Below are positions 5,259-6,218 of a DNA stretch of 6,218 nt, piece by piece. Source of the DNA: Faecalibacterium prausnitzii. Lineage in GTDB: Bacteria; Bacillota; Clostridia; Oscillospirales; Ruminococcaceae. The notes below the pieces were generated by a model. That model searched no databases, was not told where the DNA came from, and worked only from the letters and a program-made list of their open reading frames with translations. Position 1 is the first letter of the stretch, and each line of letters starts with the position of its first letter. The stretch is taken from NCBI GenBank assembly GCA_002313795.1, contig DCCL01000183.1, positions 1 to 6,218 on the forward strand. Reading direction: 5' to 3'. Both the position numbers and the translations under genes were made by a program.

Positions 5259-5975
5259 ATGAAACGATCCGTCTGTCTTTGTGTGTCCACTGTTCTGGCT
5301 GTCTCTCTGCTGGCCGGAGGTGCCGTATCTGCCTCTGCCCTCTCCGTCCGGGATGAGTTTTCAACCTCTTCTGTCATTTCGGAGGAAAACTCCCTTTCCT
5401 CCAGCTGGAAGCGCACCGTTTCGCCGGAACTCACCGACAAAGTGACCGCTCTCTTCCGCAAGGCATCCGATGGGCTGGAAGGTGCCGCCTACACGCCCGT
5501 GGCTCTGCTCGCCACCCGCACCACGGCATCCGGCACTCAGTACCGCCTGCTCTGCAGGCAGACTCTGGTCATCCCGGATGCCGAAGAACAGTATGTGGTG
5601 GTCACGCTGAGCCGCAGCTGGCTGGGACAGGCCCGGCTGCTGGACATCAGCGACGCCATCGCCCCCACAGACCTGCCCACTTCTGATGGTGAGCCGGTCA
5701 CAGGCGGCTGGCAGGAGCCTGCTTCCCCTGCCCTGACCGAGGACACCTCTGCCGCTTTCCGCAAGGCCACCGAGGGCCTTCTGGGCGTGGATTATGTCCC
5801 GGTGGCCCTGCTGAGCACGCAGGTGGCGGCAGGCACCAACTACCGCATCCTCTGCGAAGCGACGACCGTCTACCCCGGTGCTGAGATGCACTATGTAGTT
5901 ATGACCATCTACGAGAGCCTCGACGGCAGCGCCAGCATCCTGAGCGTATCGGACAGCTTTGCCAGCGCACAGTAA
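5259..5975 (+). CDS. Secreted protein with two tandem cystatin-like domains
   Basis: 238 residues. The N-terminus is a Sec signal peptide: basic KR, a hydrophobic stretch (about 5-23) and an ASA site, so cleavage after A27 is likely; there is no lipobox. A Ser-rich linker (about 35-49) leads to two copies of one domain, 50-134 and 151-234, joined by a short Pro/Gly-rich linker. By hand alignment 42 of 84 positions are identical. Each copy reads as a helix (FRKA..GL.G), then YxPVALL, a T...GT.Y turn, RxLC, and two further strands. Copy 2 has TQVAAGTNY (187-195) and IYESLDG (217-223), which line up with the stefin order helix, QVVAGTNY hairpin, FQSLP hairpin. A cysteine-protease-inhibitor fold is therefore suggested, but inhibition is not shown. 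The start has AGGAGG (5245-5250) eight bases upstream. No clear promoter is visible in 5135-5240. The protein probably acts outside the cell; existence of the gene is firm, function is inferred. Confidence 0.9.
   Translation: MKRSVCLCVSTVLAVSLLAGGAVSASALSVRDEFSTSSVISEENSLSSSWKRTVSPELTDKVTALFRKASDGLEGAAYTPVALLATRTTASGTQYRLLCRQTLVIPDAEEQYVVVTLSRSWLGQARLLDISDAIAPTDLPTSDGEPVTGGWQEPASPALTEDTSAAFRKATEGLLGVDYVPVALLSTQVAAGTNYRILCEATTVYPGAEMHYVVMTIYESLDGSASILSVSDSFASAQ
5406..5660 (+). repeat. Cystatin-like domain, copy 1 (residues 50-134)
   Basis: First copy of the duplicated domain, starting at W50. It keeps the helix FRKA, YTPVALL, GTQYRLLC (C99) and the strand YVVVT. In the segment matching the cystatin first hairpin it reads TRTTASGT, so the glutamine of the QVVAG motif is Arg and there is one extra residue relative to copy 2. 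Confidence 0.85.
5709..5960 (+). repeat. Cystatin-like domain, copy 2 (residues 151-234)
   Basis: Second copy, starting at W151 right after Gly149-Gly150. It carries QVAAG at residues 188-192 (5820-5834) followed by TNYRILC (C199), and YESLDG at 218-223. This copy is the closer match to the cystatin hallmark hairpins, including a Gly pair near the N-terminus, where cystatins also have a conserved glycine. Confidence 0.85.
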
Positions 5976-5989
5976 ACCTGCACCCAGAC

Positions 5990-6030
5990 AAAAAGGAGCG
6001 CCCCTGCATCACGCAGGAGCGCTCCTTTTC
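5990..6030. terminator. Bidirectional terminator between convergent genes
   Basis: A 17-base arm (5991-6007) pairs with 6013-6029 around the loop ATCAC, with a single C/A mismatch. The outer ends are A4 and T4, so the hairpin yields a T-tract in both directions: TTTTCTG on plus and TTTTTGTCTG on minus. It lies 15 bases after the stop of the secreted-protein gene and 24 bases after the stop of the minus-strand dehydratase gene, and serves both. Confidence 0.92.
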
Positions 6031-6053
6031 TGTCAGAGAGAAATTACAGAAGT

Positions 6054-6218
6054 TTATTTGTTCTTGTACATTTCCTCATAGTATTTCTGATAGTTGCCAC
6101 TGGTGATGTGGTCCATCCACTCCTCGTGGTCGAGATACCAGTCGATGGTCAGGACGATGCCCTTCTCGAAGGGAGTCTCAGGATACCAGCCCAGGTCGTT
6201 CTTGATCTTGGTGGGGTC
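6054..6218 (-). CDS. rfbB: dTDP-glucose 4,6-dehydratase, C-terminal end (partial)
   Basis: Only the last 54 codons plus TAA are present; the gene continues past the right edge. The visible peptide begins DPTKIKNDLGWYPETPFEKG and continues into IDWYLDHEEWMD and a GNYQKYYEEMY tail. This is the usual C-terminus of RmlB/RfbB: the PTKI..DLGW.P segment, the F..GI...IDWYL helix, and a terminal YQ.YYE stretch. The enzyme converts dTDP-glucose to dTDP-4-keto-6-deoxyglucose in the pathway to dTDP-rhamnose for surface polysaccharides. Catalytic residues and the NAD-binding Rossmann motif lie outside the window and cannot be checked. It is convergent with the secreted-protein gene and shares its hairpin terminator. 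A related NAD-sugar epimerase/dehydratase is the only realistic alternative. Confidence 0.9.
   Translation of the reverse strand, partial: DPTKIKNDLGWYPETPFEKGIVLTIDWYLDHEEWMDHITSGNYQKYYEEMYKNK

Noticed and set aside
1..6218. CRISPR arrays, insertion sequences, phage or defence genes
   Set aside because: No regularly spaced repeats, transposase motifs or terminal inverted repeats were found; every large gene is accounted for by non-mobile families.

Overview
The window reads as chromosomal DNA from a GC-rich, gut-type member of the Firmicutes. The coding regions are strongly G/C-biased, and the gaps between genes are AT-rich with sigma-A-like promoters and AGGAGG ribosome binding sites. A HrcA/CIRCE operator, a DgkB-like lipid kinase and a Clostridia-style Pfk point to the Oscillospiraceae/Faecalibacterium neighbourhood. 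That placement is an inference from gene style, not from a marker gene.

Left part, minus strand (1-3744). The left edge holds a complete heat-shock control region: a sigma-A promoter with a perfect CIRCE operator over its start site and a stem-loop in the leader. It fires leftward into a gene outside the window, probably a HrcA-controlled chaperone operon such as groES-groEL or hrcA-grpE-dnaK. Next come, all on the minus strand, a diacylglycerol-kinase-family lipid kinase (184-1164) with its own terminator and promoter, a 767-residue two-ring Clp AAA+ unfoldase (1233-3536) upstream of it, and a tRNA-Gln(CUG) gene (3671-3744) with a consensus promoter, a hairpin leader and a terminator. The Clp protein has a ClpP-docking loop but no middle domain, so it looks like ClpA rather than ClpC/ClpB/ClpE.

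Right part, mostly plus strand (3745-6218). A 248-base divergent region carries the tRNA promoter (leftward) and the pfk promoter (rightward). It is followed by a 6-phosphofructokinase with a mixed ATP/PPi-type active site (3993-5072) and a strong terminator. Then comes a secreted 238-residue protein (5259-5975) made of two tandem copies of an ~84-residue domain. The second copy carries a QVAAGTNY segment and surroundings that closely resemble the papain-inhibitor family cystatin/stefin. A long bidirectional hairpin terminator separates it from the convergent 3' end of a dTDP-glucose 4,6-dehydratase gene (6054-6218), which enters from the right edge.

The genes do not form one pathway. They are mostly housekeeping units (proteolysis, lipid recycling, glycolysis, nucleotide-sugar synthesis, decoding), each with its own promoter and/or terminator. 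The item most worth a second look is the secreted tandem cystatin-like protein, followed by the M-domain-free Clp ATPase and the hybrid Pfk active site.
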